From Rhodospirillales bacterium 69-11 (GTDB taxonomy: Bacteria > Pseudomonadota > Alphaproteobacteria > Acetobacterales > Acetobacteraceae): 43,270 bases of DNA. Shown in pieces: positions 26,232 to 33,087 of this stretch (position 1 is the first letter of the stretch; the number at the start of each line of letters is the position of its first letter). The stretch is taken from the NCBI GenBank assembly GCA_001898425.1, contig MKTV01000038.1, forward strand, positions 33,656 through 76,925, given 5' to 3'. The notes below the pieces were generated by a model that was given only the letters and a program-made list of their open reading frames with translations, was not told where the DNA came from and ran no database searches. A program made the position numbers and the translations under genes.

Positions 26232-26792
26232 ATGGGTATCCTGCTGGCCTTCGCGCCATTCATCGTCTTCGCACTGCTGAGCCGGGTGACCGGCCCGGTG
26301 GAGGCGCTCGCGGCCGGCGCCGCCGTCTCGGCGGTCCTGATCCTGCGCGACCTGGCGAGCCGCCACCGCAGCGTGAAGATCCTGGAAGCCGGGACCTTCC
26401 TGTTGTTCGCGGGCCTGGCGGTGCATGCGCTGTTGAGCGATGCGGCCTGGTCGGTGATCGGCGTCCGGCTCTGCGTCGACGCCGGCCTGCTGCTCATCGT
26501 CGTGACCTCGATCCTGCTCGGGCGCCCCTTCACGCTGCAATACGCCCGCGAGCAGGTGCCGCCGGAACATCAGGTCCAGCCTGGGTTCCTGCGGGTGAAT
26601 ACCGTGATCTCCTCCGTCTGGGCGCTTGCGTTCCTGGTGATGGTCCTGGCGGAACTGGCCCTGCTCACCGCGCCGGCGATGTCGCCACGGCTGGGCATGG
26701 TCGTCATCATCCTCGCGCTGGTCGGTGCGGTGAAGTTCACGGCCTGGTACCCGACCCGGGTGGCGCGCGGTGATGCGGCGCCGGTCCGGTGA
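26232..26792 (+). CDS. Small polytopic membrane protein, function unknown
   Basis: 186 residues with five or six hydrophobic segments. It starts MGILLAFAPFIVFALLSRVT with GAGGGGGAAC upstream. It has a cytoplasmic-looking loop GRPFTLQYAREQVPPEHQ in the middle and ends TAWYPTRVARGDAAPVR. The central loop resembles that of uncharacterised inner-membrane proteins ('intracellular septation'-like/DUF families), but I do not assign one. Because it follows the carotenoid oxygenase by 25 nt, a role linked to a lipophilic substrate or product is conceivable. Confidence 0.78.
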   Translation: MGILLAFAPFIVFALLSRVTGPVEALAAGAAVSAVLILRDLASRHRSVKILEAGTFLLFAGLAVHALLSDAAWSVIGVRLCVDAGLLLIVVTSILLGRPFTLQYAREQVPPEHQVQPGFLRVNTVISSVWALAFLVMVLAELALLTAPAMSPRLGMVVIILALVGAVKFTAWYPTRVARGDAAPVR

Positions 26793-26815
26793 GGATGCTG
26801 CGTCGGGGCGCAGCT

Positions 26816-27019
26816 TCAGCCCGAGATGTCGGCGCTTGAATGCGGTGCGAGGCCCGGCTTCTTCATCACCACGAACCCGCTCCGCTCCAGGTGCCGGACG
26901 AGCCGGGTGGCGACGATCTCGGCCATCATCCGGTCCGCGTCGCGCGTGGTCTTCCGGCCGTCGTAGCGCAGGGCGAAGGCGAGGGCGTCGGCGATTTCAT
27001 CGGGCGTTGCGGGGCGCAT
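26816..27019 (-). CDS. Small conserved-looking protein, copy 1 of a paralogous pair
   Basis: 67 residues: MRPATPDEIADALAFALRYD, then RKTTRDADRMMAEIVATRLV and RHLERSGFVVMKKPGLAPH. It reads as a compact two- or three-helix protein with charged faces. A clear paralog lies at 27794-27982 on the same strand, with similarity also at DNA level (for example GCGAGGCCCGGCTTCT in both), which supports coding. No function is recognised; the size and helical make-up would fit a small DNA- or protein-binding factor, but that is inference. No good ribosome-binding site was seen before the ATG. Confidence 0.7.
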   Translation of the reverse strand: MRPATPDEIADALAFALRYDGRKTTRDADRMMAEIVATRLVRHLERSGFVVMKKPGLAPHSSADISG

Positions 27020-27148
27020 GAGCGATGATGTTCATGATTCGTTCGCCAAGGCAAGCTGCTTGAGCGCCGCCTGTTTATGCCGAATTTCGCATCGATCATT
27101 TGCCAATTCATGCGCTAATCGCGGCGGTGGTCGAGGCCTATCTAGGAT

Positions 27149-27186
27149 CCATCGAAACCAAGACCCGATCACGGGCCTCTCGATGG
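27149..27186 (+). promoter_or_regulatory. Leader hairpin overlapping the ribosome-binding site of the secreted small protein
   Basis: CCATCGA (27149-27155) pairs with TCGATGG (27180-27186), and inside it CCCG (27164-27167) pairs with CGGG (27172-27175) with loop ATCA. The outer right arm overlaps the GGAG (27185-27188) ribosome-binding site of the gene starting at 27197, so folding would partly mask translation initiation. Confidence 0.4.
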
Positions 27187-27196
27187 AGACAAGACA

Positions 27197-27439
27197 ATGC
27201 GTAAGACCATGATGATCGCCGCCGCCCTTCTGACCCTCGGCACGGGTGCCGCCTTCGCCAACGACGGCGACGTGTTCGTGCCCCAGCTCGACGGGGTGAC
27301 GGTCCAGCAGCAGCAGGCGCCCGCGACGGCGCAGCAGCAGGCGCCGGCGCACCGCATCTTCGCGACGACCGACCGGGCGACGACGTCGGTGTACGACCTG
27401 TTCTCGCGGCCGGGCTACACCCAGGGTGGTGAGAACTAA
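27197..27439 (+). CDS. Small secreted Gln-rich protein, unknown function
   Basis: 80 residues. A clear Sec signal peptide (MRKTMMIAAALLTLGTGAAFA, cleavage likely after AFA) leaves a mature chain of about 59 residues starting NDGDVFVPQLDG. It contains a repeat VQQQQAPATAQQQAPAH and the tail TSVYDLFSRPGYTQGGEN. Periplasmic or extracellular; no domain was recognised. It has a ribosome-binding site (GGAGACAAGACA), a structured leader and a strong terminator, all signs of a discrete monocistronic gene. It sits between the two paralogous small genes, which are on the opposite strand. Confidence 0.82.
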   Translation: MRKTMMIAAALLTLGTGAAFANDGDVFVPQLDGVTVQQQQAPATAQQQAPAHRIFATTDRATTSVYDLFSRPGYTQGGEN

Positions 27440-27459
27440 CTCCGAGGTCTCCACAACTC

Positions 27460-27487
27460 GGGCCGGAGAACTCCGGCCCATCTTTTT
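27460..27487 (+). terminator. Intrinsic terminator of the small secreted protein gene
   Basis: Stem GGGCCGGAG / CTCCGGCCC (27460-27479) followed by ATCTTTTT, a textbook Rho-independent terminator 20 nt beyond the stop codon. Confidence 0.88.
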
Positions 27488-27505
27488 GCGGACCACGGAC
27501 CGAAC

Positions 27506-27540
27506 GGGGTCGGCATTCTTGCCGGCCCCTTCGTTGTTTG
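27506..27540 (+). terminator. Second terminator-like hairpin
   Basis: Stem GGGGTCGGC (27506-27514) / GCCGGCCCC (27521-27529) with one T-G wobble and loop ATTCTT, followed by TTCGTTGTTTG. It may be a backup terminator for the small secreted protein gene. Confidence 0.6.
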
Positions 27541-27793
27541 TGCGCTGCTGGCGGAGCGCCTAGTCGCCTAGGCCGGCCGCGAACTGGGCGTCTCTTCTAG
27601 CGACTTGTCTCCGAAGCTATCCGAAGCGGATAGAAAAGCCGCGGTGCAGATAAGTCGGCCGCGCTTACAGCCTGCAAATGAGTTCTCTGAATGTGGCGTC
27701 GCAGCAAAGGCATTGCCGCCGCCCTGCTCGTTGCACCAGACCGGACCTCGGGCGGAGCCTGTCTGGCTGATTCAGCGCGCCGATCCCCGACCG
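27541..27793. other. Intergenic stretch with a short perfect palindrome
   Basis: No coding region is supported. The stretch is less GC-rich than its surroundings. It holds a perfect palindrome CTATCCG-AAG-CGGATAG at 27617-27633, followed by AAAAG on the plus strand. The palindrome could be a regulator site or the terminator-like end of something on neither strand; it has no U-run on a usable side. Confidence 0.4.
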
Positions 27794-27982
27794 TCAGCGC
27801 GAGATGCCGGTGGCCGGATGCGGCGCGAGGCCCGGCTTCTCCATCACGACGACCTCGCTCCACTCCAGGTGCCGCATGAGCAGGGTGGTGACGATCTCCG
27901 GCACTGTCTGCTCCGCGTCGCGCGTCGTCATTTTGCCCTCGTAGCGCAAAGCGAAGCCGACCTCTTCGGAGCTGGGGCGCAT
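27794..27982 (-). CDS. Small conserved-looking protein, copy 2 of the paralogous pair
   Basis: 62 residues: MRPSSEEVGFALRYEGKMTT, then RDAEQTVPEIVTTLLMRHLE and VVVMEKPGLAPHPATGISR. It aligns with the protein at 26816-27019 over its whole length, with a 5-residue deletion after the N-terminus and loss of several charged residues, so it may be diverging or decaying. The shared core is ALRY-G-TTRDA---EIV---L-RHLE-S--VVM-KPGLAPH. Function unknown. Confidence 0.62.
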   Translation of the reverse strand: MRPSSEEVGFALRYEGKMTTRDAEQTVPEIVTTLLMRHLEWSEVVVMEKPGLAPHPATGISR

Positions 27983-28124
27983 GACTCAATCGAGTTCACG
28001 ACCTGTTGCGGGCCGCAAGGCGATCGCCTCCCTTCGCAGTGTCTCATTGCGGGGCTCCAGGTTGCCTCAATCGTGGCTTACATCCTTGTCGACTTTCTCT
28101 AGGCTGGAGTTCTCAGTAGTGCAT

Positions 28125-28194
28125 GTGGCGGAACGTCTCGTCCGGGCGTTGCAGCACTGATGTAGCGGAACGTCTCTTCCGGGAGTTACGGCAC
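28125..28194. repeat. Two 34-nt imperfect direct repeats, period 36, before the histidine kinase
   Basis: 28125-28158 and 28161-28194 share the pattern TGT(G/A)GCGGAACGTCTC, then (G/T)TCCGGG(C/A)GTT(G/A)C(A/G)GCAC. Each contains an inverted GGAA...TCC motif (CGGAA-CGTCTC-TTCCG in the second). They end 4 nt before the probable kinase ATG. The arrangement looks like a tandem operator or a recent small duplication. Confidence 0.65.
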
Positions 28195-28197
28195 GGC

Positions 28198-29313
28198 ATG
28201 AGCCTGGCGGCATTCATTCGGGCGAATACCGAGGCAATTGCTGCGGAGTGGGAGCGATTTGCAGCGACCTTGATGCCTGGGGAGAGATTAGGCTCGTCGG
28301 TGCTCAGGAACGACGTCGTCGGCATGCTGGGCGATATCGCAGCAAACATGGATGAAGCGCAAAGCGCCACCCAGCAGCAGGCAAAATCCGAAGGCGAGCC
28401 GGGCCGTTCCCACTTCACTCAGGGCGCCGTCGTCGAGCACGTGCTCTCGCGTGTCGCACTGGGCGTGTCGCCGCGGCAATTCCTGTCGGAATTCAGGGCG
28501 CTGCGCGCGACCGTCATCCGGCTTTGGCAGCGCGAGAACAACGACATCGACGCCCAAGCGCTCGATGACATGATCCGGTTCAACGAGGCCATTGACCAGA
28601 TGCTGGCCGAAGGTACCGTCAATTACACACGCGAGGTCGACCGCGCCCGCGAATTGTTCCTCGGCATTCTGGGTCATGACCTGAGGAATCCGCTTGCAGC
28701 GATAAATGGCCTGGCGGAGCTGCAGCTACGGGGCAAAACGCCCGAACGTCATGCGCAACTGGCGTCGCAAATTTTGATCAGCGCCCGGCGGATGTCGCAC
28801 ATGATCAGCGATTTGCTCGAGCTCGCACGTGTGCGGCTGGGCTCCGGGATCACCTTGCACCGAAGCCCTACCTGCATGAAGCGCATCTGCACGAACGTCG
28901 TCGACGAGATGCAGGCGGCGTTTCCCAACCGTAGCTTCCGGCTGAACGACAAAGGCGAGTTGCCGGGGGAATGGGACGAGAGCCGGCTGAGCCAGGTTGT
29001 CTCCAACCTCGTCAGCAACGCCGTGCAGCACGGTGCCGCCCATTCGACCATAACGGTCACGGCACGGCGCCGAGAGAAGGAGGTCGAAGTTCTGGTGCAC
29101 AACGAAGGCACCCCCATTCCCGCGGATAAGATCCCGAAGCTTTTCGACTCTTTTTACCGGCTCAACGACGAGAACGCCGACACCAGTTCCACCAGCCTCG
29201 GTCTTGGCCTGTATATCTCGCATGAGATCGTGACTGCACATGGCGGGAGCATCAAGGTGCAGTCATCCGCCGCGAGCGGAACCACCTTCACCGTGCGCTT
29301 GCCGAACACGTGA
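28198..29313 (+). CDS. Soluble sensor histidine kinase with RsbRD-type N-terminal domain
   Basis: 371 residues. Residues 1-140 form an all-helical RsbRD_N-like sensory region (FIRANTEAIAAEWERFAATL; FRALRATVIRLWQREN). HisKA follows, with LGILGHDLRNPLAAI (H160), the N-box SQVVSNLVSNAVQHG, a G1-like VHNEGTPIPAD and G2 SLGLGLYISHEIV. No membrane segment and no receiver domain. RsbRD_N domains occur in stressosome-type and stress-linked regulators, so sensing of a general stress cue is plausible but inferred. The frame is open to 28123, but the ATG at 28198 (MSLAAFIRA) fits the domain start; its ribosome-binding site is weak (GGGAG about 13 nt away). Orphan: no response regulator is adjacent. Confidence 0.9.
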   Translation: MSLAAFIRANTEAIAAEWERFAATLMPGERLGSSVLRNDVVGMLGDIAANMDEAQSATQQQAKSEGEPGRSHFTQGAVVEHVLSRVALGVSPRQFLSEFRALRATVIRLWQRENNDIDAQALDDMIRFNEAIDQMLAEGTVNYTREVDRARELFLGILGHDLRNPLAAINGLAELQLRGKTPERHAQLASQILISARRMSHMISDLLELARVRLGSGITLHRSPTCMKRICTNVVDEMQAAFPNRSFRLNDKGELPGEWDESRLSQVVSNLVSNAVQHGAAHSTITVTARRREKEVEVLVHNEGTPIPADKIPKLFDSFYRLNDENADTSSTSLGLGLYISHEIVTAHGGSIKVQSSAASGTTFTVRLPNT

Positions 29314-29314
29314 A

Positions 29315-29461
29315 ATGGCAATTCCGGCCCGTATTCTCGAGGATCACGGCCCCCCCCCCGGAGGGGTCGGCACCTTCCCGACGACCCTTCGGCAGCTTGA
29401 GGAGACGATCAACGCGGCCGAGAAGCGGCTTGCGGGACACGTGGACGCACCAGGAGATTAG
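29315..29461 (+). CDS. Possible 48-residue microprotein behind the histidine kinase
   Basis: The ATG lies one base after the kinase stop codon (stop TGA 29311-29313, ATG 29315-29317), consistent with translational coupling. The protein reads MAIPARILEDHGPPPGGVGT, then a helical stretch RQLEETINAAEKRLAGHV. A run of ten C (29350-29359) lies inside the frame, encoding the Pro run, and would be prone to slippage. There is no ribosome-binding site of its own. It may be a chance ORF; confidence is limited. Confidence 0.4.
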   Translation: MAIPARILEDHGPPPGGVGTFPTTLRQLEETINAAEKRLAGHVDAPGD

Positions 29462-29551
29462 GTCGGGACCTTCTCGGGTCCGCCGGAGGTCCGCAGACCG
29501 CGGCGTCTCTCGATCACCGCGGGGCATTTTGTCGCTAGGACCTCGGGGGAA

Positions 29552-29627
<76 letters not shown>

Positions 29628-29670
29628 CCAAGCCAACGTCAGCCTGGAGTATCGGCCACCGAGGGGGCGC

Positions 29671-29698
29671 GCTATAGCAAGCCCGTTCGGCCTTGCAA
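29671..29698 (-). promoter_or_regulatory. Promoter of tRNA-Lys
   Basis: Minus strand TTGCAA (complement of 29693-29698), a 16-nt spacer, TATAGC (complement of 29671-29676). It is about 44 nt upstream of the tRNA 5' end and just downstream of the small 57-residue gene, making the tRNA an independent transcription unit. Confidence 0.65.
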
Positions 29699-29715
29699 AC
29701 CCCCAAACGTCGATC

Positions 29716-29889
29716 TCAGCCCTTCACCGCCGGATCGAGCGGTTCGGGCAGCCCCTCGTCCGGCGCCTCCGGCCCGCCGCGGTCCTCGCCTTCCGGGCCG
29801 ACCGTGCGCGGCTGCTCCTTGCGGGCGGGGGCCTGGCCCTCCGAGGCGGGGGGGCCGTCCGGCAGGTCCTGGGGGCGGATATCGTCCAT
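29716..29889 (-). CDS. 57-residue acidic, Pro-rich disordered protein
   Basis: ATG (29887-29889) with AAGGAGA 7 nt upstream, a convincing ribosome-binding site, and a TGA stop at 29716-29718. The chain MDDIRPQDLPDGPPASEGQA ... PDEGLPEPLDPAVKG is rich in Pro, Glu, Asp and Gly with no hydrophobic core, so it is probably intrinsically disordered. It follows the GMC oxidoreductase by 48 nt on the same strand and may be co-transcribed. Unknown function. It is too short for most gene finders. Confidence 0.62.
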   Translation of the reverse strand: MDDIRPQDLPDGPPASEGQAPARKEQPRTVGPEGEDRGGPEAPDEGLPEPLDPAVKG

Positions 29890-29937
29890 GTGCGGTCTCC
29901 TTCCCGCCGGGAACGTCCGCCCGCCGCAATCGGTCGC

Positions 29938-31650
29938 TCAGGCGCCGCTCAGAATCGCGTCAGCCATCTTCTCGGCCGTCATCAGCACCGGGAAGTTGGT
30001 GTTGGCGCAGGGCACGACCGGGAAGATCGAGGCGTCGACCACCCGCAGCCCCTCCACTCCGCGCACGCGTCCCGCCGGGTCGGTGACCGCCATCGGATCG
30101 TCGTCCGATCCCATGCGGCAGGTGCAGGAGGCATGCCACACCCCGACCGCCGCCTTGCGGACGAACGCCTCCAGCTTCTCGTCGTCGGTCAGCACGTCCT
30201 GCAGCGTGATCCCCTCCATCACCAGCGTGCGGATCAGGTAGGACCGCAGCGCTGCCGGCCCGTCCAGCAGCTTCGCCATCGCGTCGGTGAGCCACTTGTT
30301 CTTCTTGCTCACCAGCCCGACCTGCCGGACCTTGTCGCTGTAGCTGGCAGGGAACGGATCGGTCGTCACCGCCTGCATGATGGGCGTCAGGTGCATGGCG
30401 CCGAAGCGCCGCACCCCGTCCATCATCCGCTCGAGGTCGCGCTGGTCGGACAGCAGGTTGAAGTCGACCTTCGGCTCGTCCTTCCAGTCGGGCGAGGTGA
30501 GCACGACCGATCCCGTCTCCGAATACGTCTTGTAGACCGTGACGATGAACGACCCGATCTGCTCGCCCACCTTGTGCCAGGAGGTCTTGTTGGTCACGAC
30601 GGTGAACATGTCGCCCGCCGGGATGCCCGGCAGATCGGAGGAGTAGCGCAGCGCCGTGTAGATGTGCCGCCGCGAGTAGTCGTGGATGATGCGCGCATGC
30701 GGCTTGAGGAACGCCGCAACCGCCACGGCCGGATGGTCCTGCAGCCGCTGCCCGACGCCCGGCAGCGGGACGCGCACGTCGATCCCGACCTCCCGCAGGT
30801 GCCCCGCCGGTCCGATCCCGGCCCGCAGCAGGTGTGCGGGCGAGTGGATGGCGCCGCAGGACAGGATCACCTCCCGCGCGCGGAACTCCTGGATCTGGCC
30901 ATTCACCGAGGCCTTCACGCCGACGCAGCGATGCCCCTCGAACAGCAGCTCCGCGACCTGCGTGCCGGTGGAGATCGTCAGGTTCGGCCGCAGCCGCGTC
31001 CCGGGATCGAGATAGCCGATCGCCGCCGAGACCCGCCGCTCATAGGCGTTGGAGATGGTGATCGGGAAATACCCGTCCTCCCACTCCGCGTTCTGGTCCT
31101 GGATGAACTTCCAGCCCGCCGCCTCGAAGGCGCGGCCGACCGCCTTGGCGTGTTCGGGCCAAAGGTCGGGGAAGATGCGGCGCACCGGGATGCGGCCGTC
31201 GCGCCCATGCCATGGACCCTCGAAGTCCATGTCGCGCTCGACCTTCTTGAAGTAGGGCAACACCGCGTCCCAGTTCCAGCCGGTCGCGCCGCGCGCCTCC
31301 CACTCGTCGTAGTCGGTCGGTGCGCCGCGATTGGCGAGCTGCCCGTTGATCGACGACCCGCCGCCCAGGATGCGCGCCTGCTCGTAGGTGCGGCGCGGCG
31401 GCGGAGGGGCGGAGGGATCGTTGTGCGGGATCACCTCCGTCGTGACCTTGAGCTGGTTCCACGTGTAGGCCGGGTTCAGATACGCGGTTCCGGGATACGA
31501 ATCGAGCACCGCGGCTGGCACCTTGCCATGCGGCGTGTCCTGGCCGGCCTCCAGCAGCAGCACCTCGTGCCCACTGCGCGCGGACAGCCGGTTGGCGAGG
31601 ACCGAACCGGCGGATCCGCCCCCGGCGATGATGGTGTCCCACGTCTTCAT
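29938..31650 (-). CDS. GMC-family oxidoreductase (choline-dehydrogenase-like)
   Basis: 570 residues. FAD-binding GxGxxG at the N-terminus (IIAGGGSAGSVLANRLSA), GMC signature 1 around ARILGGGSSINGQLANRG, signature 2 GAIHSPAHLLRAGIGP, and the C-terminal active-site region VWHASCTCRMG with the Asn in CANTNFPVLMTAEKMAD. Oxidises an alcohol group; choline itself is unproven, since no betaine-aldehyde dehydrogenase (betB) or BetI-type regulator is adjacent. No Tat/Sec signal. Upstream on the same strand are a SnoaL-like protein (102-nt gap) and a HAD hydrolase. The ribosome-binding site GGGGGAAAC precedes the ATG. Confidence 0.9.
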   Translation of the reverse strand: MKTWDTIIAGGGSAGSVLANRLSARSGHEVLLLEAGQDTPHGKVPAAVLDSYPGTAYLNPAYTWNQLKVTTEVIPHNDPSAPPPPRRTYEQARILGGGSSINGQLANRGAPTDYDEWEARGATGWNWDAVLPYFKKVERDMDFEGPWHGRDGRIPVRRIFPDLWPEHAKAVGRAFEAAGWKFIQDQNAEWEDGYFPITISNAYERRVSAAIGYLDPGTRLRPNLTISTGTQVAELLFEGHRCVGVKASVNGQIQEFRAREVILSCGAIHSPAHLLRAGIGPAGHLREVGIDVRVPLPGVGQRLQDHPAVAVAAFLKPHARIIHDYSRRHIYTALRYSSDLPGIPAGDMFTVVTNKTSWHKVGEQIGSFIVTVYKTYSETGSVVLTSPDWKDEPKVDFNLLSDQRDLERMMDGVRRFGAMHLTPIMQAVTTDPFPASYSDKVRQVGLVSKKNKWLTDAMAKLLDGPAALRSYLIRTLVMEGITLQDVLTDDEKLEAFVRKAAVGVWHASCTCRMGSDDDPMAVTDPAGRVRGVEGLRVVDASIFPVVPCANTNFPVLMTAEKMADAILSGA

Positions 31651-31752
31651 GTTCTGTCGTTTCCCCCGTTCCTTGCGTGCCGGCCTCTTGGGGCCGGTCC
31701 CGTGGGCGCCGGTCCTGGCGGCGCCGTCCTCCTGGCTCCGGCCTTTGGTCGT

Positions 31753-32124
31753 TCAGCGCGTGTCGGTGTGGAACGTCTTGGAGACGATCTTCCAGCCCTC
31801 GGCGAGCTTCACGAAGGTCAGGTAGTCGGTGAAGTAGCGCGGCGGGATCTGGCAGTGGACCTTGGCGAGCGCCGTGGTCGGGCCGGACTGGTCGATCGAG
31901 ACGATCCAGTCCCGCCGCGGCAGGTCCTGCGACTGCGCGGATTTGCGGTTGCGCACGGCGTCGAACCACGCGGCGCGCGGCAGGTCGTTCAGCTTGCCGT
32001 CGGTGACGGAGAACAGGTGGGCGACGTCGTGGAAGACGGCCCCGAGCTTGTCGGTGTCGCCGGCGTAGAGGCCGTCGAAATAGGTCTGGAGGGCGGCTTC
32101 GATCTGGTGCAGGTCGGATGACAT
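31753..32124 (-). CDS. NTF2/SnoaL-like protein (putative lumazine-binding type)
   Basis: 123 residues with the cone-shaped NTF2-like fold. It has an N-terminal helix pair (HQIEAALQTYFDGLYAGD), then the strand VFHDVAHLFSVTDGKL, and late strands ALAKVHCQIPPRYFTDYLTF and KLAEGWKIVSKTFHTD. Homologues are small ligand-binding proteins or isomerase/hydratase-like enzymes with poorly known substrates. It is on the same strand as the GMC gene downstream (102-nt gap). Co-transcription and a shared substrate are plausible. Confidence 0.85.
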   Translation of the reverse strand: MSSDLHQIEAALQTYFDGLYAGDTDKLGAVFHDVAHLFSVTDGKLNDLPRAAWFDAVRNRKSAQSQDLPRRDWIVSIDQSGPTTALAKVHCQIPPRYFTDYLTFVKLAEGWKIVSKTFHTDTR

Positions 32125-32194
32125 GGGTGCTTCCCCCGTTGGGTGAGGAGAAGCATCGCGGCGTGGCCTGCAACGGGCAAGAGCGAGGGCAGAA

Positions 32195-32250
32195 GCCGGG
32201 GCAAGCGCGGGGGCCGGAGCCGGGGCAAGTGCGGGGGCGGGAGCCGGGCA
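32195..32250. repeat. 24-nt tandem repeat between the HAD and SnoaL-like genes
   Basis: Two 24-nt units (32195-32218 and 32219-32242), each starting GCCGGGGCAAG and differing at a few positions, followed by a partial third. They lie in the 178-nt gap between two minus-strand genes. It is the third minisatellite-like array in this window. Confidence 0.6.
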
Positions 32251-32302
32251 GGCGGCGTGGCCGGCGGTGCACGGTGTCCCGCGCGCGACCGCCGGCGCCG
32301 GC

Positions 32303-33013
32303 TCAGACGCCCAATTGCGTCGCGAGGTCCTCGATGTCCTTCGCGACCACGTCGAACGCGTGCTCCGCCTCGTAGTCGCGCGCCTGGTGCGGGCCGTACT
32401 CCGTCGGGCGCGGCCAGAACGCGGTCATCAGCCCGCATTTCCGCGCCGCCAGCAGGTCGTTGTTGTGCGCCGCCGCCATCATCACCTGGCCGGGCTGCAG
32501 GCCCAGCAGTCGCGCGACGCCGAGATAGGTTTCGGGGTCGGGCTTGAAGTGCCCGAACAGGTCGGAGCCGAAGATCATGTCCCACGGGATGCCCGCGTTC
32601 TTCGCCATGTTCAGCAGCAGCGAGACGTTGCCGTTCGACAGCGGGCCGATGATGAAGCGCGACTTCAGCCGCGTGAGGCCGGCCACCGAATCCGGCCAGG
32701 GCTTCAGCCGGTGCCAGCCGAGATTGATGTGCTGCAGGTCCGCCTCGGTGAGGCCCTTGATGCCGAACTCCGCCACCAGCCGGTCGAGCGAGGTGCGGTG
32801 CAGCTCATCGAGCGTCTGCCACGGCACCTCCCCCACCCGGACGCGCTGCATGGAGGGCTGGTAGGCCGCGCGCCACGCATCCACCAGGGCGGCCCAATCC
32901 GCGGCGATCCCGCGCTGTGCGCCGAACGCGGTCAGCTCCGCGATCAGGCTGCTGCGCCAGTCGACGACGCTGCCGAACGTGTCGAAGACGATGGCGACGG
33001 GGGGCTGGGGCAT
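32303..33013 (-). CDS. HAD-superfamily hydrolase, haloacid-dehalogenase type II-like (second copy)
   Basis: 236 residues. Motif I is AIVFDTFGSVVDW (nucleophile D11), motif II IGPLSNGNVSLL, motif III FKPDPETYLG, and motif IV AAAHNNDLLAARKCG. The FKPDP and motif IV arrangement is closer to the classical type II haloacid dehalogenases than the copy at 21762. The ATG at 33011-33013 was chosen; the frame is open into thrC but without family-like sequence. It lies 74 nt downstream of thrC. Confidence 0.88.
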   Translation of the reverse strand: MPQPPVAIVFDTFGSVVDWRSSLIAELTAFGAQRGIAADWAALVDAWRAAYQPSMQRVRVGEVPWQTLDELHRTSLDRLVAEFGIKGLTEADLQHINLGWHRLKPWPDSVAGLTRLKSRFIIGPLSNGNVSLLLNMAKNAGIPWDMIFGSDLFGHFKPDPETYLGVARLLGLQPGQVMMAAAHNNDLLAARKCGLMTAFWPRPTEYGPHQARDYEAEHAFDVVAKDIEDLATQLGV

Positions 33014-33087
33014 GACGCAGGCTCCGCAAGGATTTCGCGGAGCCAAGCCTGATTTGCCCTGCGCAGCAAGCCTGCGTCGGCCGCCGT

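Noticed and set aside
28125-28194. EcfG-type general stress promoter (GGAAC-N16/17-GTT) before the RsbRD kinase
   Set aside because: GGAAC and GTT are present in both repeats but separated by only 13 nt, too short for the consensus.
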